NCBI GenBank assembly: GCA_020186115.1
Contig: WSYJ01000105.1
Location: 62,001 to 126,000 of the forward strand
Origin: Histomonas meleagridis
Taxonomy: Eukaryota > Parabasalia > Tritrichomonadida > Dientamoebidae
Length of the DNA stretch: 64,000 nucleotides
Reading direction: 5' to 3'
Position 1 is the first letter of the stretch. Each line of letters starts with the position of its first letter. The notes beneath the pieces are model-generated. The model was not told the DNA's origin. It searched no databases and saw nothing but the letters and a program-made list of their open reading frames with translations. Positions 31,272 to 39,671 of the stretch are shown here, piece by piece. The translations under genes and the position numbers were made by a program.

Positions 31272-31394
31272 TTTTTTTGTTCTGAATTAACTAAAAATTA
31301 AATTAAATTCATCTTTCAACTTTGAATATTAATTTTGTTTAATATGTTTTATAGACGCTGATTCTAATCCGAGATCAGAAGTATTTCATTGTGT
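31272..31394. other. 3' flank of TOR
   Basis: AT-rich; nothing seen beyond a weak palindrome CTGATTCTAATCCGAGATCAG near 31358. Confidence 0.3.
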
Positions 31395-31720
31395 ATTAAC
31401 AAATGAACATCTTTCATAAAGTGATGGCTTAATTAGTTGATTAATCAACTTAAAGTCAAATTCATTATGTGTTGATATTTCTTGAAGCTTTTCTAAATCG
31501 GCATTTCGAAGTACTTTTCTAAATCAGCATTTCTAATGGATTAACTCCTTCTTTTACATATTGCATTTCATATGAAATTTCCAATCATCTTTTGATAATT
31601 CATAAAGTGCTGAGATGAATTCTTCAAGGAATTGTGGTCTTAGAAATTTGTTCCTTAATTTGTTTTATATTGAGAAAAATATAATGTGTTCATATTTGCA
31701 TTATATCAGATTCTTTTTTA
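31395..31720 (-). pseudogene. DUF3447 gene relic
   Basis: On the minus strand, fragments read NADLEKLQEISTHNEFDFK, then PSLYERCSFVN, and upstream of them ELSKDDWKFH. This is the order of the DUF3447 hinge in the genes at 21935 and 52226. Frames are broken and both ends are missing. Confidence 0.6.
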
Positions 31721-31952
31721 AAACGGATCAATTTGATTTCATTATTTTTTTCCTCATTTTCATTTCTAATTTTAGTTTCTAATTTTTTTACACAGAATAA
31801 AATTAATTTTTTTTTGGAAAAAATATTTTATCATTTATTTTTTGATCAAGTCATTCACACAAGAAGCACTTCTCCAATCTCAAAATTGATGTCAAAGAAT
31901 TGGTTTATTTATACATTTGATTTTTTGTGCTTTAAATCATTTGCAAATGAGT

Positions 31953-32384
31953 TTAAATTTGAAGTGGTTTGAAGAACGATGGGAGTTTGCCATTTAGGTA
32001 TTTTTGGCGGAAAACATTTGAGGCAGATTCGATCTCGGCATCTTTTTGGGATGTGTCTTGCATAGATTTTATGATCTGTTCTGGATTGATCTTGCTCCAA
32101 AGGTCATCATCTTTAATCATGTGCCTTGTGAGAAGTACATGATTAAAATTAACAACTTTGATAAAGAGTTTAATTTGCGTGCGCTTCACAAGCGTGCCTT
32201 GCGCCATGTCCTTTGTTAATTTTTTAGGTACTTTATCAATTCCTAAAACAACAGCATGAGGATAATTGTGTGATTCTGTAGGTTCTGAACAAGATTGTAA
32301 AACTATTGCTTTCTTTCCAGCATGACGGCCTTTAAGAAGAACAACTATTCGTCCTGGTTGAAGAAGATTCTTTTGGGAAAACAT
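31953..32384 (-). CDS. RPL27: 60S ribosomal protein eL27
   Basis: 143 residues, near the usual 136. The KOW-type start GRIVVLLKGRHAGKKAIVLQ, then YPHAVVLGIDKVPKKLTKDM, KRTQIKLFIKVVNFNHVLLTRH and the C-terminal FRQKYLNGKLPSFFKPLQ are all diagnostic of eL27, a large-subunit protein. The start at 32384 is preceded by TCATT-type initiator sequence on the minus strand (ATTCATCATT directly before the ATG). It is divergent from the gene at 32532, and a TTTAACGGTTTTCATT box at about 32430-32446 lies between them. Confidence 0.95.
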   Translation of the reverse strand: MFSQKNLLQPGRIVVLLKGRHAGKKAIVLQSCSEPTESHNYPHAVVLGIDKVPKKLTKDMAQGTLVKRTQIKLFIKVVNFNHVLLTRHMIKDDDLWSKINPEQIIKSMQDTSQKDAEIESASNVFRQKYLNGKLPSFFKPLQI

Positions 32385-32531
32385 AATGATGAATGTATGC
32401 CACAGCCGTTAATCATTGACCATTTTTCGTTTAACGGTTTTCATTCAAATTCTTATTTTCTATGGTTTATCCAAATTTGCTTTTTGGCCGACCGTTTATA
32501 GATCAATTTAATTTCACATAACATTTCAGAA

Positions 32532-33179
32532 ATGCAAAATAAAGGATGGTATTCTAAAGTTATATGTTCTGATAATGAACCACAAACGCGCTGGGTATCT
32601 TTTGATTCATACTTTCTTTGCGCATATTCAAACAAAAAAGATACAATTCCAAATTTAGCTTTTCATGTTGACAATATTCAAATTACAGAAGCATTCGAAG
32701 AAATCGGTCAAATGCATTCAATAAGATTAAACTTGTCTCACCAATGTTCTTTTGATCATTTTTTCATTTATACTCCAAATCAATTTGATATTGTTGAAAT
32801 AAAGGATGAAATAATTAATCAACAAAACAAGTGGCGTGAGCATTGCACAAATGATGAGCCAGATTATTCGCAAGATTATGTCTTAGATGTAACAGGAAAA
32901 TTCATCTTCAGACCAGCTGACAGAATTCATTTTTCGTTATCTCAAACAGAAGTTAAAGTTACACAACTTAACCAAGAAGATATCATCATTCCAATAAATT
33001 CCAATTTTGATATCCATCCAAGTAATGAATCTCCAAAAGACGTAAAATGGATTATAATCAAATACGAATCAGACAGCGAAACAAAAACTGCTCAATATCA
33101 CTGTTCGAATCTTGATATAATGAAGAAGCTTGTGAGCACATCATTGCAAATCAGAAATCGTTTGCAATCGTACACATAA
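32532..33179 (+). CDS. PH-like domain protein, unknown
   Basis: 215 residues. The first 100 residues resemble a PH-fold: GWYSKVICSDNEPQTRWVSFDSYFLCAY, alternating strands, then a C-terminal amphipathic helix. The rest is a second beta-rich segment (KFIFRPADRIHFSLSQ...DVKWIIIKYESD) and a final helix (LDIMKKLVSTSLQIRNRLQ), so two PH-like folds are possible. There is no signal peptide or transmembrane segment. A TCACA initiator at 32514-32518 lies 18 bp before the ATG. I do not recognise a specific family; the PH call is an inference from pattern alone. Confidence 0.5.
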   Translation: MQNKGWYSKVICSDNEPQTRWVSFDSYFLCAYSNKKDTIPNLAFHVDNIQITEAFEEIGQMHSIRLNLSHQCSFDHFFIYTPNQFDIVEIKDEIINQQNKWREHCTNDEPDYSQDYVLDVTGKFIFRPADRIHFSLSQTEVKVTQLNQEDIIIPINSNFDIHPSNESPKDVKWIIIKYESDSETKTAQYHCSNLDIMKKLVSTSLQIRNRLQSYT

Positions 33180-33508
33180 ATGGCAGAGAACATTTTGCAA
33201 TATGCAAAAATCGGCAGAACTTATTAAATCATTTATCCAAAAGTTCTTTTAACTGAGTTGTGAGAAGTAATCGAAAAGAAAAGCTGAAATACTTCATTTT
33301 TATTAAATAAAACCATAATATTTCCCATGGCACAAAGAAGAAATTGTAGAGTTTTGCGCAACAATTTTTTTATATTTACAAATTGGATTATTGAATTGTA
33401 AGTAACTTTAATATTTCTAAAAGATTCATTGGGAAATGTAATAAACAATTAACATTTAATTAAGACCGAGAAAAGAAGATGAAACGTTACGTTTAATGTG
33501 TGATATTT
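33180..33508. other. Intergenic, nothing seen
   Basis: About 330 bp of AT-rich sequence between convergent genes. The 71-codon frame on the minus strand at 33233-33448 has no features. Confidence 0.4.
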
Positions 33509-33985
33509 TCATTTTGGAATTATCTCTTTTCTGAAATGAAGTTGGATGGATGCAAGGTCCTGAGGAGCTTCGTTTCCTCCCTTGATTGCTTTGAGCATTC
33601 CTTCTATTTCCTTAATCTTCTTCGAGATTTCCTTTAGATTTGCCTTGTTTTCTTTTGCAGCTTTAGCTGAATCTCCAATACGCTTTTCTTCTCTTTCTTG
33701 ATATCTTTTGATTTCTTCTTCCATTTCTGCAAAGGAACGAAGATTCGTGTTAAGATCTCTTTGAATATTTGACTTTTCTAATTGATCAAAGTTACTGTGA
33801 ATTCTTTCTGCTGTTTTAGCGAGTAAAGAAATACGAGATTCATACTCAGTGATTTCATCAGATAAATCGTTGACCTTGAATGATGCAAAATTGATTTGTG
33901 TTTCGATTTCTTTGGCGTCTTCCTCAAATGTCTTGATTTCAGCCATTAAATCCTTGATCTTATTGGAAATCTCTTGAGAGCTCAT
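33509..33985 (-). CDS. Small coiled-coil protein
   Basis: 158 residues from the ATG at 33985. The frame runs on to a GTG at 34015, but the initiator TCATT (33992-33996, minus) lies between them. Nearly the whole protein is a heptad-rich coiled coil (ISNKIKDLMAEIKTFEEDAKEIETQI, LSDEITEYESRISLLAKTAERI, MEEEIKRYQEREEKRI), with a Gly break before the C-terminal tail. Size and pattern resemble cytoskeletal or tethering subunits, but no family is recognised. The promoter has GCGGTTTTCATT, a CGGTTT box fused to the initiator. Confidence 0.6.
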   Translation of the reverse strand: MSSQEISNKIKDLMAEIKTFEEDAKEIETQINFASFKVNDLSDEITEYESRISLLAKTAERIHSNFDQLEKSNIQRDLNTNLRSFAEMEEEIKRYQEREEKRIGDSAKAAKENKANLKEISKKIKEIEGMLKAIKGGNEAPQDLASIQLHFRKEIIPK

Positions 33986-33991
33986 CAGAGA

Positions 33992-34004
33992 AATGAAAAC
34001 CGCA
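33992..34004 (-). promoter_or_regulatory. CGGTTTTCATT promoter (box plus initiator)
   Basis: On the minus strand GCGGTTTTCATT combines a CGGTTT (Myb-like) box with a TCATT initiator 6 bp from the ATG at 33985. The same combination, AACGGTTTTCATT, occurs near 32430-32446. Confidence 0.45.
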
Positions 34005-34135
34005 ACTTTTTTCACATTTCATTTCACAATTCAAAAACTGTATACAATTTTTCACTACTTTATTCATCATCTAACTTTTGGAGTAAAGTTCGTAAAATTG
34101 AATATTTAGAAATAAAGTAAACGTACATACAACAA

Positions 34136-34489
34136 ATGCTTGAAGAATTAAATCGTAGACTCGATGTTATTGAAGGATATGTAGAAGGAATTCATGAAAG
34201 AACAGAACAATCAATGCCTGAAATGACACCGCCATATCCGAATCGTTTGATGCGAAGACAACAAATTGAAAGACAAATTAATCAATCCATCTTTTCACCA
34301 AATCTTCACGAACTATATAAATCAGTCCCAAAAAACTATGCTGGCCCTGAATTCATTAAACAATTATTGGAAGCAGAAAATAATCAATCTCGAAAAACAA
34401 AGAACAAAAAGTCATTTGATATAGATTACCAAGAGTATATAACCATTTTAGCCCAACGAAACTCCAATTCAGCTCCGTACAAAATCTAA
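34136..34489 (+). CDS. Small hypothetical protein with N-terminal coiled coil
   Basis: 117 residues. A short amphipathic helix (MLEELNRRLDVIEGYVEGIHERTEQ) is followed by a Pro-rich linker, a basic helix (RLMRRQQIERQINQSI) and a second helical region (PEFIKQLLEAENN). It has a genuine ATG, lies 150 bp from a divergent gene, and has protein-like composition unlike the shadow frames. No family recognised. Confidence 0.5.
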   Translation: MLEELNRRLDVIEGYVEGIHERTEQSMPEMTPPYPNRLMRRQQIERQINQSIFSPNLHELYKSVPKNYAGPEFIKQLLEAENNQSRKTKNKKSFDIDYQEYITILAQRNSNSAPYKI

Positions 34490-34618
34490 TTTTTTCTTTT
34501 TGTAAAAATATATATAACAAAATGACTTTTCCATCATAACTCAAATCGTCAAAAATCACTTACAGTTTTATCCGATTCCAAAATTCATTATTTTTGATAA
34601 ATTTATAATCTTTATTAA

Positions 34619-35677
34619 TCATTGAAAATCGCGTGCTTCTCTGATAAGCCTAGACTTTGTCTTAGACTCTTGCCTCTTCTTTATTTTCCTTTTGTATCTA
34701 TTTTCTTTCGATACTCTATTCTGAATTCTCTCATCTTCATCAACTTCTTCTTCTTCTTCAGACGTCTTTCCTTTCTTATTATAATACTTTCCTTTTAAGT
34801 CTATTGGTGTAATTTCATCTACAAAGTCTGAAAATTGTGGAATAGATTCAACCTCAAGATCAAACCTTAACAAGAAAAAGCGTCTGAGCTCTCCCAAATC
34901 ATGGTTAAACTTTTCCTCAGCTTCACTACTTGTATATGGGAGACATTGTGGAAAATCAATTAATCTGATTTTTCCATCAGGCTGTAAAATGATATTAAAT
35001 TGGCTAAAATCAGCATGTACAACGCCAGACTTTAACAAATTAACAGCTAAATCAACACATTCTTCGAAGGTGTGTGCTGGATCTTCAAGATATTCAACGC
35101 TATTAAGAAGAGTTCCATTGATGTATGACATGACAACACAGTGACGATTCCAATCGATTGGTGTTGGAACTGGAAATGCCTGGAGTGCTGTCATATTCTG
35201 AAATTCTCTTTGAGCAGAAAGTCTTGATAAGTAAAGCCAAGATGATGAATGTTTCTTGTTGAGGTAATCACGAGTGTCTTTAGCTTTTCGGAAAGAAACA
35301 CGACCAATTCGATGGAATTTAATAACAACAGGTGTTTCATCATCAGTGTAACCAACATAAACATCAGCTTCTTTACCCTGACCAAGGATACCACCAAGGT
35401 GAGAAATGACACCTCTTTTAACTAAAGCATGTAATGCAAGAAAATCATATCCATTTTTTGAAAGTTGATAACCATCATAAGGTTTGCCTTCATGAAGTGC
35501 CAATCTACGCTGTACTAAACTTCCTAATGCATGATGAATTGAACCACGAAGACCTGATATTGAATGAACAAGTTCTGCTGCAACAAGTTCGTGATTTCTC
35601 TGTCCCATTTCAATTGCTGTAAGAACACGCCATTCATCATCTTCGATGTATGGCAATAAAGATGCATCAAAAGCCAT
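34619..35677 (-). CDS. RIOK2: RIO2 protein kinase/ATPase
   Basis: 352 residues. The N-terminal winged-helix domain (residues 8-85; DEWRVLTAIEMGQRNHELV, GYQLSKNGYDFLALHAL) is specific to RIO2. The RIO kinase fold follows: nucleotide loop GQGKEADVY (about 99-107), VVIKFHRIG with the ATP Lys, catalytic VVHADFSQFNIIL and metal-binding LIDFPQ, the RIO2 form. The C-terminus is acidic then strongly basic (EEEEEVDEDE...RYKRKIKKRQESKTK), as expected for a pre-40S factor. RIO2 acts in late cytoplasmic maturation of the small ribosomal subunit. The catalytic loop has Q where most have E (DFNEFN becomes DFSQFN). It is divergent from RNF32 across 356 bp. Confidence 0.92.
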   Translation of the reverse strand: MAFDASLLPYIEDDEWRVLTAIEMGQRNHELVAAELVHSISGLRGSIHHALGSLVQRRLALHEGKPYDGYQLSKNGYDFLALHALVKRGVISHLGGILGQGKEADVYVGYTDDETPVVIKFHRIGRVSFRKAKDTRDYLNKKHSSSWLYLSRLSAQREFQNMTALQAFPVPTPIDWNRHCVVMSYINGTLLNSVEYLEDPAHTFEECVDLAVNLLKSGVVHADFSQFNIILQPDGKIRLIDFPQCLPYTSSEAEEKFNHDLGELRRFFLLRFDLEVESIPQFSDFVDEITPIDLKGKYYNKKGKTSEEEEEVDEDERIQNRVSKENRYKRKIKKRQESKTKSRLIREARDFQ

Positions 35678-36033
35678 CTCGCCTCGATTTTGGTCGTCAG
35701 AAATTCAGAACAAATTTTGCGGTTATGACACAACAAAAATTTTCGTTTCTCATTTTCACTTGATTAAATCAATCTCTTTATCACTTTCTTTTTTAAAAAA
35801 AGGTATACACCAAATTTCCAATAAATATACTAAAAATAATTATTCATAAATTTATGATTATATAATCAATTGATCAAATTTTTGTTTTTATCCAAATCAT
35901 CTGGCTTGCTTACTCGCGTTGTTTACATCAATAATGTGGATTATACTAGTATTTCTCTAAATATTATTTTGAAAATGAATTGAAATGTTAATACAAAAAG
36001 TGACAAAAACACGTTTTTCTTGAATTTTGCTAA
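35678..36033. other. Divergent promoter region RIOK2/RNF32
   Basis: About 356 bp, AT-rich. No TCAYW initiator stands next to either ATG. ACGTTTTTCTTG lies just before the RNF32 start. No other feature seen. Confidence 0.35.
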
Positions 36034-37158
36034 ATGAGGAAGCCAAGTAGGGGCGGCGCACAAAAGCCAAGCTTAGCCCTTCGTGCTGCTGCCCTCCAAC
36101 AGCATATGTCACAAAAAATGTTTCTTTCAGAACCACTTTATAAACCAAATATTCCGAAAACAACGATATCGCGGCAAAAGCCCAAACGTAAGCATCCAAA
36201 TGTTACTAAGCCAAGCGTTCCTACATCAACAATATTCGAATCTAAATCTGTATCATATAAACGTAAAATTTATAATCAAAAACTTACACTTGCTGAGCAA
36301 CTCGGCCTTGTAAAGCCTCCGCCTGCACCTCTTACAGACGAGCAGTTTGAAACAGTTAAAATCAACACTCAAAAACGTGGATTTTTTAATGAATGCTGTC
36401 CTATTTGTCTTGAAAAATTTGGACCTGATAATCTGGTTCTCCTTTCATGCAGCCACCTTCTTCATACCACTTGTTTAATGAACTTCAGGAAGTTTACTCG
36501 TGGTAAAGTTCACACATGTCCTGTCTGCCGTTGCCAATATGAATTTGTTGAAGTCAAAGCAGAAGCTGCTTATCACGATCGTTGTGCTCGTGATATTCAA
36601 CGTGTTTTCCGTGGGTATCTTGTACGTGACAAAATATGTCGTAATGCGCCTGTCAATTCAATTCTTCATCGCAAATGGGTAATTGGGAAAGCACAAGATG
36701 TATCCCATAGGCTAACAAAAGCTATTGATAGCCAAAATGATGCTGTCGATGCTTTTCTGTCTTCTATTGATGCTGATCTGGAATATCAAAGAGGTTTGTT
36801 GAAAGCATTTGAAGAAAGAGAAAAAACCGTCAACTTTAACGTCTGCCGTAAAAAAGCGGTTGAAATTAACGAGGAAATGGAGTGCCCCATTTGCCTCAGG
36901 AAAATAGAAACAGAAGAATGCGAAGTTACTTCATGCTGTCATGTTTTTCACATTAATTGTTTAATGTCTTGGTTGAATTTTTGCGAAAATCAAGGAAAAC
37001 AAGGGACGTGCCCAGTTTGCAGATCTGTTTTCCAACATGCGCATTTTGTTGAAAAAGATGAACACAATAACCGAGAAACTAATGATGATGAGAAAGAAGT
37101 CAAACAAAAAACAAAAAGAGGAAGGGAGAAGTCAAACAAAAGGATTGGTCAAAAATGA
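36034..37158 (+). CDS. RNF32: RING-IQ-RING protein, RNF32-like E3 ligase
   Basis: 374 residues. The basic N-terminus (about 1-115) is followed by a RING-H2 finger (CCPICLEKF...SCSHLLHTTCL...TCPVCRC, about 122-168), an IQ motif (DIQRVFRGYLVRDKI, about 189-203), a helical linker, and a second RING (CPICLRKI...SCCHVFHINCL...TCPVCRSVF, about 290-335). A basic tail closes the protein. Two RINGs flanking an IQ motif is the layout of RNF32, about 362 residues in human, known mainly from testis and ciliated organisms. A calmodulin-linked ubiquitin ligase tied to the flagellar apparatus is a reasonable inference for a trichomonad. All metal ligands are present in both RINGs. Confidence 0.85.
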   Translation: MRKPSRGGAQKPSLALRAAALQQHMSQKMFLSEPLYKPNIPKTTISRQKPKRKHPNVTKPSVPTSTIFESKSVSYKRKIYNQKLTLAEQLGLVKPPPAPLTDEQFETVKINTQKRGFFNECCPICLEKFGPDNLVLLSCSHLLHTTCLMNFRKFTRGKVHTCPVCRCQYEFVEVKAEAAYHDRCARDIQRVFRGYLVRDKICRNAPVNSILHRKWVIGKAQDVSHRLTKAIDSQNDAVDAFLSSIDADLEYQRGLLKAFEEREKTVNFNVCRKKAVEINEEMECPICLRKIETEECEVTSCCHVFHINCLMSWLNFCENQGKQGTCPVCRSVFQHAHFVEKDEHNNRETNDDEKEVKQKTKRGREKSNKRIGQK

Positions 37159-37258
37159 TTTTGTATTTTATAAGAGAACTCATAAATTTGAAGAATTTGC
37201 TTTCTTTAAATGTTAATAAATTTTGGAACTTTGAATTTTAATTGATATTTTTTTTCTC

Positions 37259-38010
37259 CCGATTGAACATGGCGATGTTACTGGGGATTGGGATGATATG
37301 GAAAGTTTTGTATGCACATCTTCTACAACGAATTACTTGTTGATCCAGCTGAACATCCAGTTCTTCTTACAGAATCCCCAATCACTCACAAGATTCAACG
37401 TGTAAAGATAATCCATATTCAATTTGAAACATTCCAGCATTCTACATTGGTAATCAAGCTGTTCTTTCCCTTTACTCATCTAACTGTACCACTGGTATTG
37501 TTCGCGATATCAAAGAAAACCTTTCGTATGTTACATTTGATTTTGATGAAGAATTGAATAAAGCAAATTACTACAACATCTGAATGTGATATCTCGTACA
37601 CACTTCCAAATGGCAATGTCATCACCATTGGCAGTGAACGCTTCGAATGTGCAGAACTTCCTTTCAAGCCGCACATGAATGGATTCGATTACGAAGGCAT
37701 TGATCAAACACTTTTTAAATCTATCATGGCATGTGATACCAATTTTTGTAAAGATCTCTATGTTAATGTTTTCCTTTCAGGCGGTAACACAATGTTCGAA
37801 GGATTTCAAGAACGAATAGAGAATGAGCTATTGAATCTTGCACCATCAGCAATGAAAATAAATGTCGCTTCAACACCACAGCCGAAGTACGCAGCGTGGA
37901 TTGGTGGGTGTAAACTTGCTTCGCTTCCTACTTTCCAACAAATGGTTATCAGCGGAATGAATATGATGAAGAAGGAATTGTTGATTGTAAGTGTTTCTAA
38001 AGGAACATAG
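37259..38010 (+). pseudogene. Actin-like pseudogene with internal deletion
   Basis: Translated fragments follow actin from PIEHG (about residue 70) to near the end: [90 protein letters not shown] and YAAWIGGCKLASLPTFQQM. The N-terminal 70 codons are missing. About 56 codons are deleted in frame between TTGIV and RDIKE, removing the second phosphate-binding loop. Small indels near 37300, 37435 and 37585 plus a stop (NI*) break the frame, and the normal C-terminal Cys-Phe is lost. Parts are free of decay, so the loss is fairly recent. Confidence 0.9.
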
Positions 38011-38369
38011 TAAAATTATATTTTCAATTTAAATGCATTAAATGAAATTTTTATATCCATTCATGAATTTATTTATTGTTCTTAATTACAATTTATCAAA
38101 AATTTATTTTGATAAACACCATTGAATTCATTATCAATTACAAATTTGATCTAAATTAATGGTGATACTTGGGTAGTGCTTTTCATTACCTTTATTAGAA
38201 TTCTAATTAAAAAATTACTGAAACAATTTCATTTTGTCGGTTCTATTGAGTCATTGGCTTTAACCGAACATTTAATAATTTAAAAAGTTACTATCATCGA
38301 TTATTTTTCAGTGAAAAAAACTTCACCATTGAATTAAAAGTGACATGTGTTTGGCCTTTCTGTTTGGAA
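38011..38369. other. Intergenic, promoter of eL6
   Basis: About 360 bp. It includes TTGTCGGTTC and TTTAACCGAAC words near 38236-38270. No initiator stands immediately before the chosen ATG at 38370. Confidence 0.35.
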
Positions 38370-38834
38370 ATGACCGAACTTCTCTTCATATCTCCAATCC
38401 AAAAAAAGGATCCAAGAAAGCCAACATGGCACGGTATTCCACGCGTTGCTCTCACACGCCCAGCCGTTGCTGCAGAAATTGATCCAGTTCAACCAGAAAC
38501 AATTCCAGTTGAAGAAAGGAAGACTCGTGCCTCAATCAAAATTGGTACAATTGTCATAATTCTTGATGGAGAGTTTAAGGGCAAACGTGGTGTTGTTTTC
38601 GCCGATAATGGCAAAGGAATTGTTAAAGTTAATGGCCCAGCTATCAAACCAGTTGAAATTGACCAAGATTTCTTAATTGCCACATCCACAAAATTAGAAA
38701 TTGGTAACGTTGACGAAGCAGGATCTGCTGCAGCAATCAATGCTGCTGCAGAAAAAATACCAGAAATGTCTGACTACCTTAAAGCTACATTTACTCTTAG
38801 ACCAGGAGATCGTCCACATCTTATGAAGTTCTAA
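38370..38834 (+). CDS. RPL6: 60S ribosomal protein eL6
   Basis: 154 residues from the ATG at 38370; a GTG 30 bp upstream extends the frame but is not credible. Core motifs of eL6: RASIKIGTIVIILDGEFKGKRGVVF (KOW-like), VNGPAIKPVEIDQDFLIATSTKLEIGNV and the C-terminal YLKATFTLRPGDRPHLMKF. The length matches short protist eL6 forms that lack the basic N-terminal extension of animals. The stop codon overlaps a TAAA signal (TTCTAAAAAC). It belongs to the ribosomal protein group in this interval (eL27, eL6, uS14), on different strands. Confidence 0.92.
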   Translation: MTELLFISPIQKKDPRKPTWHGIPRVALTRPAVAAEIDPVQPETIPVEERKTRASIKIGTIVIILDGEFKGKRGVVFADNGKGIVKVNGPAIKPVEIDQDFLIATSTKLEIGNVDEAGSAAAINAAAEKIPEMSDYLKATFTLRPGDRPHLMKF

Positions 38835-39043
38835 AAACTTTTGGTATTGAATTATTTATTTCTTTAACAATTTCAATATTTGAAAATATTCTTTATCACA
38901 TAGGAAACAATGTATTTCATGCAGTGAAAATAAAAAATATTTTATGAGTATGAATAATGTAATTGAGATCATAATTAAATTCATAAAAAAAAAATTGTTA
39001 TTTCAAGGTTTATTGTTTTGCTAAATAGTTTGTAACCATCTGT

Positions 39044-39217
39044 TTAGTCATATTTCTTGAATCCAAGAAGTCCGGCACGTTCACGGAAACATCTACGGCA
39101 CATGTTGATTCCATATGAGCGGATAACACCACGACGGCGTTGGCAGCAGCGGCAGCCACGATCAAAAGCACCTTTGGCATGTTCGCGGTTGTGTTTAGGA
39201 ACAAATTGGGTTGGCAT
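39044..39217 (-). CDS. RPS29: 40S ribosomal protein uS14
   Basis: 57 residues from the ATG at 39217 (MPTQFVPK). The zinc-binding pattern C-x2-C...C-x2-C ([19 protein letters not shown]) and the segment [17 protein letters not shown] are diagnostic; animal RPS29 has GLIRKYGLNMCRQCFR. The upstream minus-strand sequence ACGGTTTTGGTC followed by CCCTTTTTTC sits directly before the ATG. CCTTT resembles the trichomonad M5 start-site motif. The stop is TAAAC, a TAAA signal. Confidence 0.95.
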   Translation of the reverse strand: MPTQFVPKHNREHAKGAFDRGCRCCQRRRGVIRSYGINMCRRCFRERAGLLGFKKYD

Positions 39218-39245
39218 TAGAAAAAAGGGAGAGACCAAAACCGTA
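39218..39245 (-). promoter_or_regulatory. Ribosomal-protein promoter: CGGTTTTGGTC box and CCTTT
   Basis: On the minus strand: ACGGTTTTGGTC, then TCTCCCTTTTTTC, then the uS14 ATG. The same CGGTTTTGGTC occurs 20 bp before the uL2 ATG at 49216. CCTTT at the presumed start site resembles the M5 motif described in Trichomonas vaginalis. Confidence 0.5.
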
Positions 39246-39671
39246 AAAACCGAAAAACTTCCGGCACTTTTTCTAATGGTCTACTGTTCACTATTTTGCA
39301 TGTCAAAATTAGCTATACAAAAAGGAATTGATAAAAATGCCTAAAATATTTATTAATATTATTTGAAATTAATATTATTTGCTATAACAAAATGAAATTT
39401 ATTTAAAATATTTAATGTATCGCTCATTCATTTAAAAATAATCATACGGAAATAGTTAAAGTTTATAAATAAATTTACTTTGTTCTTCTTAAACAAGGGG
39501 AAATTGATGTAAATGCATAACTTGATAGAAAACATCTCAATGATTTGGCCACATGAAAAACTTTCATAAATAAATTTTGCTCTCAGAGCCAATTATCCAA
39601 AAACACAAATCCTCTTTTAAATATAAAAATTAGTCTTGTTAATTTTTACTTATTCAATCAAACAAGACTAA
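39246..39671. other. Intergenic with an ankyrin relic
   Basis: About 425 bp. At 39440-39520 the plus strand has a scrap of ankyrin code (LLKQGEIDVNA). The rest is AT-rich with nothing else seen. Confidence 0.4.
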
